Source: Spirodela intermedia
Taxonomy: Eukaryota > Streptophyta > Magnoliopsida > Alismatales > Araceae
Length of the DNA: 64,000 nt
Direction of reading: 5' to 3'
NCBI GenBank assembly: GCA_902729315.2
Contig: LR746272.1
Location: 9,046,327-9,110,326 of the forward strand
Below are positions 47,116-59,228 of this stretch, piece by piece. The position numbers and the translations under genes were made by a program. Position 1 is the first letter of the stretch, and each line of letters opens with the position of its first letter. Below the pieces are notes generated by a model, which did not search any database, had not been told where the DNA came from, and saw nothing but the letters and a program-made list of their open reading frames with translations.

Positions 47116-50100
47116 TAAAGATCATGATTTTATTAAACTGCATAGAGAGAGAGAGAGTAGAGAGAGAGAGTGAGAGAGAGAGCGTGAGAGAGAGAGAGAT
47201 GTGGAGGCAATGGAATCATAAGAACTGTTCTATACTTGAGATGGCATTGCACATGGGGTTTCGTCACCACTTAAGGAGTGAGAATCGTGAGAACTGAGTG
47301 GGTCATCCATACTTCGACATCGTTCTTCCCATCCATGCGGTACTGTCTGTCAGCATCACTTTATCACCGACAACTAGAATCAGCTAAGAAGATAATAATC
47401 AACTTTAGTCATAGAAAAAAAACCACCACAATTTGTCTTTTTATCAGTTCTATTTCCCTTCCCCGTGGACACCATCATCAACATTATATAATACCGTGTA
47501 AACATATAGAATAACTAATAACGTAATCATCTGCTATCAATGTTCCTTAAGATTAATGAGAATCTGCCTTTAAGCAGAATAGCTACTTAGGTTGGTCACT
47601 ATTTCTGCTTTCTTCTACGGGTGATCTTTTTCCGGCAAGAAAGTGAGTAGCCATGGATATCGCTAGAAGACTTGAGAGAATTGAGCAAGCTTCAGGTGGA
47701 AGACGAAAAGCTCCAACGGGAGCAAATGCTGGGTGCGTTCTTTCATTTGTTTTCGATGAATAGAAACGTATAACTGCATTCAAGGAGGTAATACTTCAAG
47801 CATTAACTATTGGATTAAAATCTACCTTCCACCCCTGGTTTTGTATCTAACGACCATATTTGTAGCATTGTTTGTCTACTTTTCCCACTAGATATCCATA
47901 CTTTGGAGAGTTGGGGTGTCAACAACATAATAATTTGCATATTTATGCACTACTCAATGAAGTGATGTGTTCTTTTCTTAATCTAATTGTTTTCTTGTGT
48001 TTCTACTTTTTCCGTTCTTGCTAAGTCTGTCTGTCTTCAAGCTACTTTCCGATAATAATTCTGTACATATTGTAGGCAAACGTATAGGGTAATATTTTGA
48101 AAACAGACAGACCTTTGGTCTATTAAGAATAGCACAACTTGTGAGGAGAAAGAGAAAGAAAGGAGAGATAGAGAGAGAGAGCTGGAACTAGACTACTTTT
48201 CTGAAACCTTTTCGCCAGGACCACCCCTCGGAATCCAACTATTAATGTATGTTTCTTAAAGCGAATCCAATAACAGAAAAGGACAACATGAAATAAACAA
48301 GGTAGCCGTTAACTAGTTTTGGAAAGGGTGTGCTATTTGAATCTGGCCTCTGATTTGACACTACTGAAGTCCATTGCAGTCTCGAACTTTATCCGCCTTG
48401 AAGTATATCTCCATCATCTATCCCTTGGTACGACAACGCTGATGTGATACTGAATCTGATTTGTGACGTAGTTGTGAACACACGTGGTTCAATCATTCGC
48501 CATGTATTTTTACGAGTGGTACGGTATTCAGAAATAGTAACTCTTTTAATGAAAAAAATTATATGATGTGATTTTAAGATGTGAATGATGACTTATTAGA
48601 AATAATATACAGAGAATATCATGAGCTGATTTATATCCTGGTAGGTTTATCCTTGTATTCCATAGTTTATGGCTGATAATCGTCACGAAAATATTTCGTA
48701 CATACAATAAATCTCTTGGATGTTTTCAGAAGTTTAAGTTTTTGTCTAAAACCCTAGTCGCCACCCATGGTTTGAATAAGCCACATAAAGCTACGATTTC
48801 AAGCATATCTGTTCGGAGGTTAATTTCTATGCAGCTGTGGATAAATAAAGATAAGTTGCATATGTATTTATGGACGAGTGATCTGAACTTTGTAACTGAG
48901 CAAAATTCTTAAAAGGAATTTAGTACTGACGCAGAGATATTTGGTTGGTGTCATATATTGATGCTAATAATGAAGGAAGAAAAGGAGCTATCATCCTGGG
49001 AAGACAGTAACTCACCCTATCGCCCTTATTAATACTGTTGGAGGCGTCTTCGATGATTACGAACATATTCTGAAGTCGTCTCTCGTATGCGCTACAAGTC
49101 TCCCATTGAAGCTCATTTCGCGTCACACCTTTGATACTACTTTCACAAGTTGCTCATATCAGATACGAGAATCATGTGGAAGATGAGAAGGTCGATCATA
49201 TATGGGCGAAGATGCCAGATTTCGAGCTTGCTCTCGTCAGATAAGGTCCGCATCCATCTGATCGATGTCTCTAGTTTCATGAGAAATAATAGATGAAATT
49301 CGAGGTCTGCGAAAAATGAGGACAGCCGTTGTTGCTAGTTCATTGCTCGCTGTTCAACTTGAGATCTCCTTAGATGCATATCCCGAGATCCACTTGCCCC
49401 CTGGTGAACTTTTTCTGTCGTTGGGATCAATCTAAAAGTTGCTTCAGCGAAGACGGAAAGTTTTCAAATGCGGAAGGAGACTAGATTTTTATTCGTCTTT
49501 CCTCACTGCGAGTGTAATAGCATTAGTCCACAGGGAGAAGTCGCCCCTCCCTACTCAAAGTGTAGACATCCGTAGACCACAACAAGTCTTGCTGGATTAT
49601 GAATCGAGGCTAGCGTGGGAGAGCCAGAAGTCCCAGACGATCAGAGACATAGCTTTCTATCGAATGATGGGATTCCGTTCTAACGCAGGGTTTGAATCGT
49701 GTACGTTATCCCTATTGACCCCCGGTTTTGAATCAGAAAATTCTTGGCAAGTCCGCTGCGCAATAGATTGAACTTACAAAAAATGATTTCCAGCTACCCA
49801 AGATCTTAGTTCGCAATTCGAAACCTTCAATAACGATGTCCTGCGCTTGTCTAACCAAGAGGAGATGACACGTCTTACTTCCTTTGTTCTGTCCTGGGAG
49901 ACTCACCGTTGGCAGGAAGAGATCGGCGGCCGATGCACCGGCGTATTTCTTGACCATTCAATTGTACGTATTGTTATTAGAATATAAGAATCAAGGATAA
50001 TGACACGTCAAGAAAACCCGTCATCGGAACATTTTTAATAGAAAGTCGACGATCAAGCCATCCGCCGGTGAACAATAAAAGTCAAGCCTAGTACCCGTTT

Positions 50101-51724
50101 AACCTGCGTTTCAAAACCTTTGTCCAATAAACTAGAACGCTCCAGCGAACCCAACTTTGACCTGGTCGATACATTGCGTCTAGAAATCTACTGTGGTAGA
50201 GATTGTTCATGCAAACCTACCTTTTGATGGTACTCATACATCGGAGATCTCGTCCAAGGTGGCCTTCGTCACCATGTTGAAGTTTGTTTCAACACTTTTA
50301 GGCACTCCCATCAGCAAGGTCTGGAGGTCCTCAGTTCTTCGAATAATCTCCGACAGTGCAAAAGGAACCTGAGATTTTCTAACACGAGACGTTGATGAGA
50401 GTCCGACGACCTTCTTCCTGGGAGGAGGCATGATTCGGGTGTCAATGGGCCTTGCGGCTTTATAAACATCTTCTCAAGCTGTATTCTCAAACAATGCCTT
50501 GCTACCACCATGGAAGAGTGACTCTCAGGAAATACCGCTAGACTTCTGCTTCACGATTTGATGCTCCCGCTCCTGTGCGACTGGACTGGAAGCAGGAATT
50601 ATCGTCTCCTTCTGATCAACATTTCTTGACGTGATATGACAATGGCGACCCAGCTCAGCGTCGTTCAGATATTTACGCGGCGGTGCTAGGAGCTGGCCGA
50701 GCTTCTGCAGCGTGGCCCCCCGGAATTTCCTCTCATCTCATTTCTAAGTTCATTCCGTAGGTTACCTACCGGGAGATCTGCTTCAGCGTGAGTAAGATCG
50801 GGATGAAGATCAAGCCTCCTGCAGCAACCATCGCCCTGTCAGATCCCTCTCTCTCTCTCTCTTTCTCTCTCTCTCGCTCTCTATCTCTATCTGTCTGCAG
50901 CTGAGCTGCCAGCTCCAGTCCGAGAGTTATAACCTTCGCCGGTAAAATTCGTCGTGGGCTTCTCCCCCCCTTGAACGGCCCCCAACGTCCAGTTTCTGGC
51001 CTGTTGCGGTCATAATGCGACCGTAAGGGCGGTCCAGACAGAAGAGGAAATAAATCAGGCAGAGGGCGCGCATTCCGATGATATGGAAGGAGTCAGCGGA
51101 TCACTGGCGGAAAACAGCAGCGGCTGCGGCGGCCGTCCGATCGGCCTTCGCTTAACTCCGAGGATCATGTCGTCGAACGGCCGACAGCTGTACGCGGCCC
51201 GCGAGAGAACGCCACGTCAGAATGGGACCTGCTTTTCGCCATCAGCCGACATGGCATCTCCCTTGAGCATGATGGTAGCGGATGGCATGGATGGGCGGTT
51301 TCGTGGTGGCGACGGAAGGCCCCACATGACCACTCGGCTCGGTTTTTTTTAATTCCGGTCCCTTTCTTCGTTTGTTTATAAGTTTTTATATTCTCTCATA
51401 CGTCGCTGTCGGTCATAAGTGGAGAAGGAAGACCGAGGTGGATGGCGGGAAAATGTAAAATAGGAGCGAGAGAGAGAGGACTGCTAATCTTTCTCTCTCC
51501 CCAGAGCATTTATTTCTTCTTTCTCTTCCACCCATCTTCTCTCTCTCTCTCTCTATCTCTGCGTCTCTCTCCTGAAACTTCATCACCGGCACCATCTCGT
51601 CTGCCTCTTCTTTCGAGGACGGAAAGATTCCTGTACTCACGCCTCTCCTCCCTCCTATTTCCGATACTGCGAGTTCTCGCGGGTGGTAGTGGCGGTGGCA
51701 GCGGTGGCAGCGGCGGAAGCGGCC
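47116..51724. other. Intergenic DNA upstream of the EMF1-like gene
   Basis: A GA-rich tract lies at 47142-47200. A 36-codon open frame at 47653 (MDIARRLERIEQASGGRRK) and minus-strand frames at 48920-49126 and 50234-50431 are the most gene-like stretches, but none matches a family I recognise and no spliced model emerges. (CT)n tracts at 50849-50890 and 51538-51555 lie in the probable promoter and 5' UTR of the EMF1-like gene. Confidence 0.5.
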
Positions 51725-54700
51725 ATGGCTGTTGCGTTCGGGGGCTTCTCGATTCGGTAGGGGTGCCCCATCTCAATCATGTTCCGTGTCCCTGTGGCCG
51801 TTGTTGTGTTTTTCTCTGTTGTTTCTGAGTTGTGAGTCGGATGCAGCGAGTACGCGGCCGGAATGAGGAACGCGGATGCCAGCAAGTGCTGGCCCTTTGA
51901 TGGGGAAGTCCGGGAGAACCGACTGCCTCCAATCCATTGCCGCAAGTATCGGTGGTGGTCCTCGGAGCTGCAGATCGCCAGATCCAGCGAGGCATGCGAA
52001 CGGCCGACGGACGCCGTGGAGCAACCGTGCGCGGCGGTCTCTTGTGACGTCTCCGCCAGGGCTGCTGGGGGAGAGGAGGTCAATGATGGCGAACCTTCGC
52101 TAACGAGCACAAACGCAGCGGTTGCGGATCAGCCTGGGGTTCTCTTCCTCTCATCAAAGACATCTACCGCGGACGAGGACGGAGAGGGGCAGACCGGGTC
52201 TCCAGAGAAGGCGAAGACGAGGACTCCGAAGAAGAGATCTATCGTGGAACTTTTCGCGGTGGCGCCGGAGGTCAGAGACGTCGGAGACGAAGAGAAAAGC
52301 GATAACGGTGAGGTAGTAATCCCTGAAGTTGAAGCTTCCAAAGAAGACGTTGACGATGAAGAATTGGACTGGTGTTCTATGGAAGAGCAAAGAAAGCGCA
52401 AGAAAGAGAACATGCAGATGCCGATGAGAAAGAGGACTAAAAAGAATTTCGCAAAGAAGATCCAAGCCAAGGAGCGGAGGGTGATGAAGAAGATGAAAAA
52501 TAAGAAGCCAAGGTTTCTGACGAAGCAGCAGAAGCGGGAAAACAGCTTCACAATCGACGTCGCCAAAAAGGTAATACCAATTCATGGAAACATTTCGAAA
52601 CTTCCGGCAGTAATTTGGACTTAAGGACTAGGAATGTGATGTATGAGATCCACGGTGTTTGTAGCCATTCTATTATTTTCCCTTAATGCCTCAACCCATC
52701 TCCCTTTCAAACTTGGAACAGTGGTACGTACGAAAAAGTTAACGCGTCGATCATGAATAACTTCACATCCGAGCGAACCACTTTATAGTTTTACTGAGGT
52801 AGATATGGTTGTCTAGAAGTTTGTTGTCCCATTAAGTGGTCACGGTATCATCTTTTTGGATTACCCATGGACTTTCTTTGTTCCCAAGGTGTAAAAAATG
52901 TTATTATTGACTTATAAAACCGTTTTCGGAAATGCTTCCAGGGTCGTTGCTCCACGTTTCAGCATCTACATAATGCAATCATTTCGTTGTGATACTCCAT
53001 GTCATTTCACGTGGAATGTGAAAGTATTCCACTCACATATGATCACGCTTGTTGAGGAAATTACTCCAGAGTTATATTTTCTTTATGAACGCTGGGTTGA
53101 GCTAAGAATCGCCTCGTACTTGTTCACTTAGCTGTTGCCCATGGTTTTCTTATGTGGTGCACATGGTGGTACATTGGGAAACGCGAGGGTGAAAGGGGAA
53201 AGAGATCACCATTTGCTCGTTTTTTTAAATATCCTCTCGAAAACTTCTCATGATTCACATTAATTTCTGTCATTTTATGATAAAAGTAATGCTAAGTTCA
53301 TGTTTTACTCCGAACGTCTACGTATCATCGATGGATGTGGCACATTCATCAGATATTCTGCCCTTCCTACCCAGCTTTTCCATTATCACAGGGGGAATAT
53401 TCTTTTATTTCTTGCTTTAATTCCGTCAGAACGCTTATCATTCTTTTCATGTTTTATCTCCAGCTTGTGTGTGAATGTATAACTCTCAGTTTTTGTGTTT
53501 CAAATGATTTGATTAGTCTGTTTTACTTCTGACTTTTTCGCACAAAAGTTCGATTCCATCACGCTCGTAAAAAACATGAATTGTGGTAATCTGTTTACTC
53601 GTGAGGAAAATAAATAAGCCATAGAGGGAAAGGAAACATCAACTGGGTAAGATGGAAGAAATCTTCGGCGAATTGATTAAAGGTCTACCTAAGGTTCCCT
53701 ATATTATTACAATCTGGAGAACTTCTTATCAGGATACCAGAAAAATGTGCTGAGCCTTTATGTGTAATGACTTTACAGTTTGTCACTGTTACACTTGAAA
53801 CTCATCTAGTTTCTGGATATTACCAATAAGATAATAAGTGTACAGTCTTATTTGCTTGAAGAGGAATGCTAGCGATTCTTCTATAAGATATCGCGTCACC
53901 ACTAAGCGCTTGTGATGGGAACGCTAAGCTCCATCTCATTGCTGTCCTATATCAGGGAAGGAACTTTGTTCATTGGCCGTCATACAGGCATTATATTCTC
54001 GACCTTGTTATTATTCTGCCTATATTTTTGTCATGGTAATCTTGGTAATTTCAACATGTTCTTCGACATTGGTCAGATTCCATGGATTGCCGAGTTTTCG
54101 TCCACCATCCCGGCCTCACGTTGAGATAGTGACCTTGTTTACTTTACCTTGACTATCGGGATCACATGCGGTTAGATTTGCCTTGGTCTTTCTTTGTGAC
54201 TGCCAAGAATGCTTATTTTACCCTAGTTGATGGATACAGCGTGGGTCTGTGACAATTGTTTTTGTGAGGACAAACTCTGGGGAAAAATTTTGCGACATTT
54301 TTGCGATCATCTATGTGGGTTTTTTGCAAAGCAACTTAGATTATTGTCAGTTTAATTTTCCCTTTCTATTTTTTTCCCTTTGACTTTGATAGGTTTTGGT
54401 TAACCTCTCTTCTCTCTCTTTCTCTCTCTCTCAACGTATATTTGTATCCATACCTCTGTTTCTCTGTCTTTGTCCATCATGACACTGGATTTAAAAAGAA
54501 AGCAATAACATGGTTTTATGATGATATGAGGATGTGTCGTTATACCTGGCCTTCCATTAACTAATGGCGGCTTTCTCAAATGGATGCTCTTTTTCTCGCG
54601 AATTGATGTGTTGAGTTGGTTTCCTGGATTGAACTGGACTTTGTTCTTTTCTTTGCAAATCTAGGAGGTGGCACATACTTCCTTTATTGTTGAGTACACA

Positions 54701-57700
54701 GTCATAACCTGATGATTTTAGGAATGGGTGAAATTTTTTCTTGATATCTGACGTTTGATTTTTTGCCACAATATATGTCATTAAGATGCAGCTTTAATAA
54801 TTGGTTTGATTTTCATGTCCACCATCTGATTGAAGTTTCCTTTTTATCTGACTGGACTGAAGCTGAGAATGTTCTTTTAGAAGCGACATTCATCACTCCG
54901 CGTTGTGTATTCTTCTCACAAAGATTACTTCATCCACAAGTATGTGGAAAACTGTGTCCGGGTGAAAATTAGCTCTACACATTTAGAAGTCCACAGATGA
55001 CATGCAATGAAGGGACATAAGATGATTGATTAGTTTGTCTCAACGAAAAATGCTATAGAGAAACGATAAGATGTAAGAGAATAGGGAAGATAATGTTGCC
55101 GATGACAGAAGAAGGAATGTGAAGAAACTTGGGACGGGATTGAGTGCGAGAACTAGGCCCTACAGGATATGGTGAGAGAATATTATTTAGGCTAAAGAAT
55201 CTGAGAATTTCAAGAGTCAATCCAAGAATTTATGGAAATTTGATGACTTACGCTTCTCCTAGAGTCTAGTGAATTATCTTTTCTGCAGAAAATAAAATAA
55301 TCGAGGGACAGGAATTTCATATAGGCTTTCTAGAAAAGAGATTGCTCAACTATGGAGAAGTGAACGTAGATTTTAATGAGTTTAATATGAATAAGTTACA
55401 GGTGTAGACATGGCCTTAAAGATGACCACTGAGTGAATGGACCAACCTAATCAGATGAAGGAAAATGTCGTCCCGTATTTTGGAGGCACCATTTGAAGAA
55501 GACTAAGATGGTTTGCTTGATCAAAGGCACGAGATAATAGTTCATCATAAGGGAGAAATGATGATGTTCGAAATTTTAATGATTACCCGAAATCATCTAA
55601 GTTGAAGAGAAAAATGACAGTCTTGTCGTCAGGAAGCTTCACTTATTTTTATGCATGTTTTTCTAGGATTGCCAAAATCAAGCTGAAGTTTCATTTATTT
55701 TTATGCATGTTTTTTTAGGATTTGATAACCAAATGTTTACTCCCGTGGTCATCTGATTTTGAAAATTTTCCTCTCTCTTAACATAAATAGTTTAAATCTA
55801 AAAGAAAATTTATAAATCCCAAGCTTTTGGGGGAGAAAGCTTCTTTATCTGATTAAAATGTGAAGCCTGTCATACAATTCCTTTTCGAATATCAGAAATT
55901 TTCTCCGCCCTCTTTGCTATTCCTGATTCCAGTAGCTTTACACTGAAATTATTCCTTTCTCAGGAGTTCTAGATTGTATAAACTTAATTTTTCCTGAGAC
56001 TGTGAAACTATCCTTTTTGTAAAACCATATGGGAATATATTTGACAAAAAACATGATTCCAATCCCCCAAATTTTTTTAATCTTTTTTCTTACCAAGTGG
56101 TTGTGTTATTTAGTATATGCTACGTAATAAATTTACCAAGTAGAAGTATATAATTAATTTATGGTGTTGCATTTCTTTGTCAGGAGAAAGTCTGTCAACT
56201 CAGTTTGCAGTCTACCGCTGATGTCTCTCGATTGCCTTGTGATTCGATAGTTCCAAACAGGTCTGGGAAGAAGATCATAATCCCTGTTTGCTTACAGACA
56301 AATAAGCCAGAAAAAGAAAAGAGTGCTCCAAAAGCAAATAAAATGAAACAGCTTGTCGAACCAAAAAAGTGTCATATTCGCAGGATTCGCAACAATCATC
56401 AGACAGATGCCTCTCTTAATCTTGATAAGATACAGAAGACAGATGGTCTGCAGAATGGTGATCAGTATCCTTCTCAACGATCAGGGAAACATGTGCATTT
56501 TTCAGGAAAGGATAATATAATTGTCCAAGGGGAAAAGCATTCTTCTAGTTTAGGATCACCTCATATGCAGAGCCTTTGCAGAGTTTTCTCTGATGTATTG
56601 ACTGCCTCGTCAGTGGCGCATAGAACACCTGATGATAATAACTTTTCAGAATCTAAGGAAGAGGATCAAGTAGTGACAGCAAAAGAAAGCAGTGGTTCTA
56701 AATGTGAGAGCAGTGGAAAGACGGATCAACCTTTGCTGTTGCAGAAATCAGTCGATGTTGATGATCCGACCAATCCTCATGGTAACCATGCCAAGGGGAA
56801 GACAGGTTTCGTCGATATGGTTGATCTTAATGACCCTGTACAACCATGCAGCAGTCCGAGTCATCAAGATCCTTGTTGCACAAATGAGGCTCTCAATGAA
56901 TGTCATAAAGTCAATACGATGGCAACGAATTCCAGTCTATTTGAAGAATGTATTTCTCAGAATGTGAATGACAAAGCAAAAGTCTCTTTAACAGGTACCG
57001 ATGCTTGTGGCAGTCTTCGTTCAACACCTGCTGTAGTGGTTCCACTCCCCCTCGTAAGAAATTCAAATTCAGAGTTGGCAGCATCCTCTTTGTCAGTAGA
57101 TACGGCAGCAAAGAAGAGAAAATTATATCCGCTTGATAGACCTAATGACGATGCTTATTCTAGCGCACAATCAAAAAATTATTGTCTTCCCAAGGAGAAT
57201 ATGATGAGCACCATCTGCCAAACTGGGTTAATGAAGGAATTATCCCAAAAGGACATGATCCCTCGAGAATCAAGAGTAATGGTGAATCCATTGGCAACAT
57301 TTCTTGACAAGTATGCCAACAAAGATGTTATTGGCCTGCCGCTTAATTCACAGGGAGAGCTCATACACATGCTGTCAAGTTCCCAGGTAAGATCAGAGGA
57401 GCTACTTAAGAAGAAAAATAAGGTGCAAGGCCCAGTAAGTAGCTTGTCGGTGCATAATTTTGTTGAACTGTTTTCTTCCGGTCATCATAATCTGGAGGGC
57501 AATGTTCCACAGCCTTCAGTGCCCATTGAAGATCCTAGGAGACGGTTTCCAGAGAAGCGTTACTCCAGCAACAAGTCCATTATTATGGCACCTTCTGGTT
57601 TTAGTGAGCATCAAGGTACCAGCCAGACTGAAATCAGACATGAGTCGGGAAGAAAATATGATCAGCGAGTGGTAAATGTGAATGTTATAGAGAATCCTCT

Positions 57701-59228
57701 CAGAGCTCCTTGTTATGGCTTCAGGGAACAAAATGAGCTTCGTAGTCATAATGATAGAAACACAGCTACGAGAGGAGAAGCTTCGGAACCTGGTTTTCAG
57801 CCTCAAACTCTGCCGACAATGCGCTTGATGGGTACAAATGTTACAATTGGTAGAAGTACCAAAGAGCACCGTGCTTTAAGTGACATCAAAACATGGGTTG
57901 ACAAAAAAGCTATGACTGGTTTTGCTCCAAAATTAAAAATACCTGAAACATTTTCAGAACAGGACCCCCCTCCAGAATGTGTCGCCCGTCCGACATCTGA
58001 TTCCCCATATGAAAATCTGATCCGTCCACTTGAAATCCAAGAAAAACCCAGCACATCTAAGTTTTACCACTTGGCATCTGATCCCCGATCTGATCATGCT
58101 CTCTTTGTCAGTGAAGAAAGAAGCATGCCCGGAAATGATTGTCACTCAGCCAGTTTAAGTCGCGGTTATAAACCGGAGAGTTTCAGCTATCCACATACGC
58201 CTAAGGCATGGCTTAGTATGGCATCTGTCTCCGCTAAAGGTCGTGGATCTAGTCATGAATCTATCAAGATGGGTCTTCACGCGCCAGCGGCAGTATGCAG
58301 TCAAGAAAATGTTCGTCAGCATTTGCTTCTAAGCTCCAGCCATTCCAAACATAGTGAGAGCCTTCCTTATGGCAGGATGCAAACATTTTCTCCGTCTGCT
58401 CCACTTCAAGACCCGGATCGTGGAAATTATCTCCAATTTCCATCGACTCAGTTATCATCTCAAGACCTTCCTCATTGGCTGGTGAAAGAAAGGCCGCACA
58501 AAAGCACTCCCAAATCTTCTGGTGCACGTTTCTGTAACTCAGTGCCCAAGCATGGTGAGTCATTAGGCAAGTCTGGAGCCGATATGTTTTCTCTGTCTGG
58601 TCGATCTTTCTCGCCAGTTATGTCCTTCACTTCGTTCGGTGAGGGCTCTGACATGCGCTTTCTAGACATGCGCACAGCACCACCAGTCCAGTCTTCACAT
58701 ATCCCGTCATTTCAAGCAGCGAAATCCAATTCCACAAGTAAGACATGCCATTGGACCACGTCCGGCGATGGCGATTCCCAGAAATCCAAGTATACATCCT
58801 TAAGATGCTTTGATTGGATCGATAAGACCAGAAAGCCATCTACATCGAGCAATGGTGAGCCTGTGAAACCGGCGAAGAGATACGGCGTATGTCTTCAGGG
58901 TGACCCATGGCCTTTGAAGGGTTCAAAGATGGGAGAACTGTTACCTTCTGGACAGAACGCCCGTAAAGCTTTTAAGGTGAATGATGCTGCAAAGGACGGA
59001 CATGTGAATGCATGCGCACCAAGTGGCTCTTCTATATTGGACGCTGGGTCAAGGTCAAGGCCAGTTAAACTGAGCGCCGGCACAAAGCACATACTGAAGC
59101 CCAACCTGAAGAATTTGGATCAAGATAAGCCTATGCCCATCCACTCCACTGTCCCTTTCTCGTGGGAGGCAAGTTCGGGCAAGGTTCCAGCTCCTCAGGA
59201 GAAACCAGCAAGAATTTACCAGCTTTGA
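51725..59228 (+). CDS. EMF1-like nuclear protein
   Basis: Three exons join in frame: 51725-51756 (32 nt), 51847-52570 and 56184-59228, 3801 nt, 1266 residues. The ATG at 51725 begins MAVAFGGFSIR, spliced to EYAAGMRNADASKCWPF. LPPIHCRKYRWW follows. FSIR, KCWPF and K(F/Y)RWW in this order are the N-terminal signature of EMBRYONIC FLOWER 1, a plant Polycomb-associated repressor of flowering. Next is an acidic then highly basic stretch (residues about 150-245, KRTKKNFAKKIQAKERR), a nuclear-localisation and DNA-binding-like region. Exon 3 encodes about 1014 residues of Ser-rich, probably disordered chain with islands such as RLMGTNVTIG and SAGTKHILKPNLKNLDQD. The C-terminus does not resemble Arabidopsis EMF1 as I recall it, and HAPLESS 8-like proteins also carry an FSIR..WPF start. 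So family membership is likely, orthology unsure. Confidence 0.75.
52571..56183 (+). other. Large intron of the EMF1-like gene
   Basis: A 3.6-kb phase-0 intron between the CWPF exon and the long exon, with donor GTAATA and acceptor TTTGTCAG. AT-rich, with a CT run near 54411-54432. A direct repeat of about 29 bp containing TTTTTATGCATGTTTTT lies at 55642-55670 and 55694-55722. I see no convincing extra exon, although an alternative one cannot be excluded. Confidence 0.75.

Noticed and set aside
48920-50431. A multi-exon minus-strand gene joining the open frames in this stretch
   Set aside because: Frames do not join with credible splice sites and no family motif appears.
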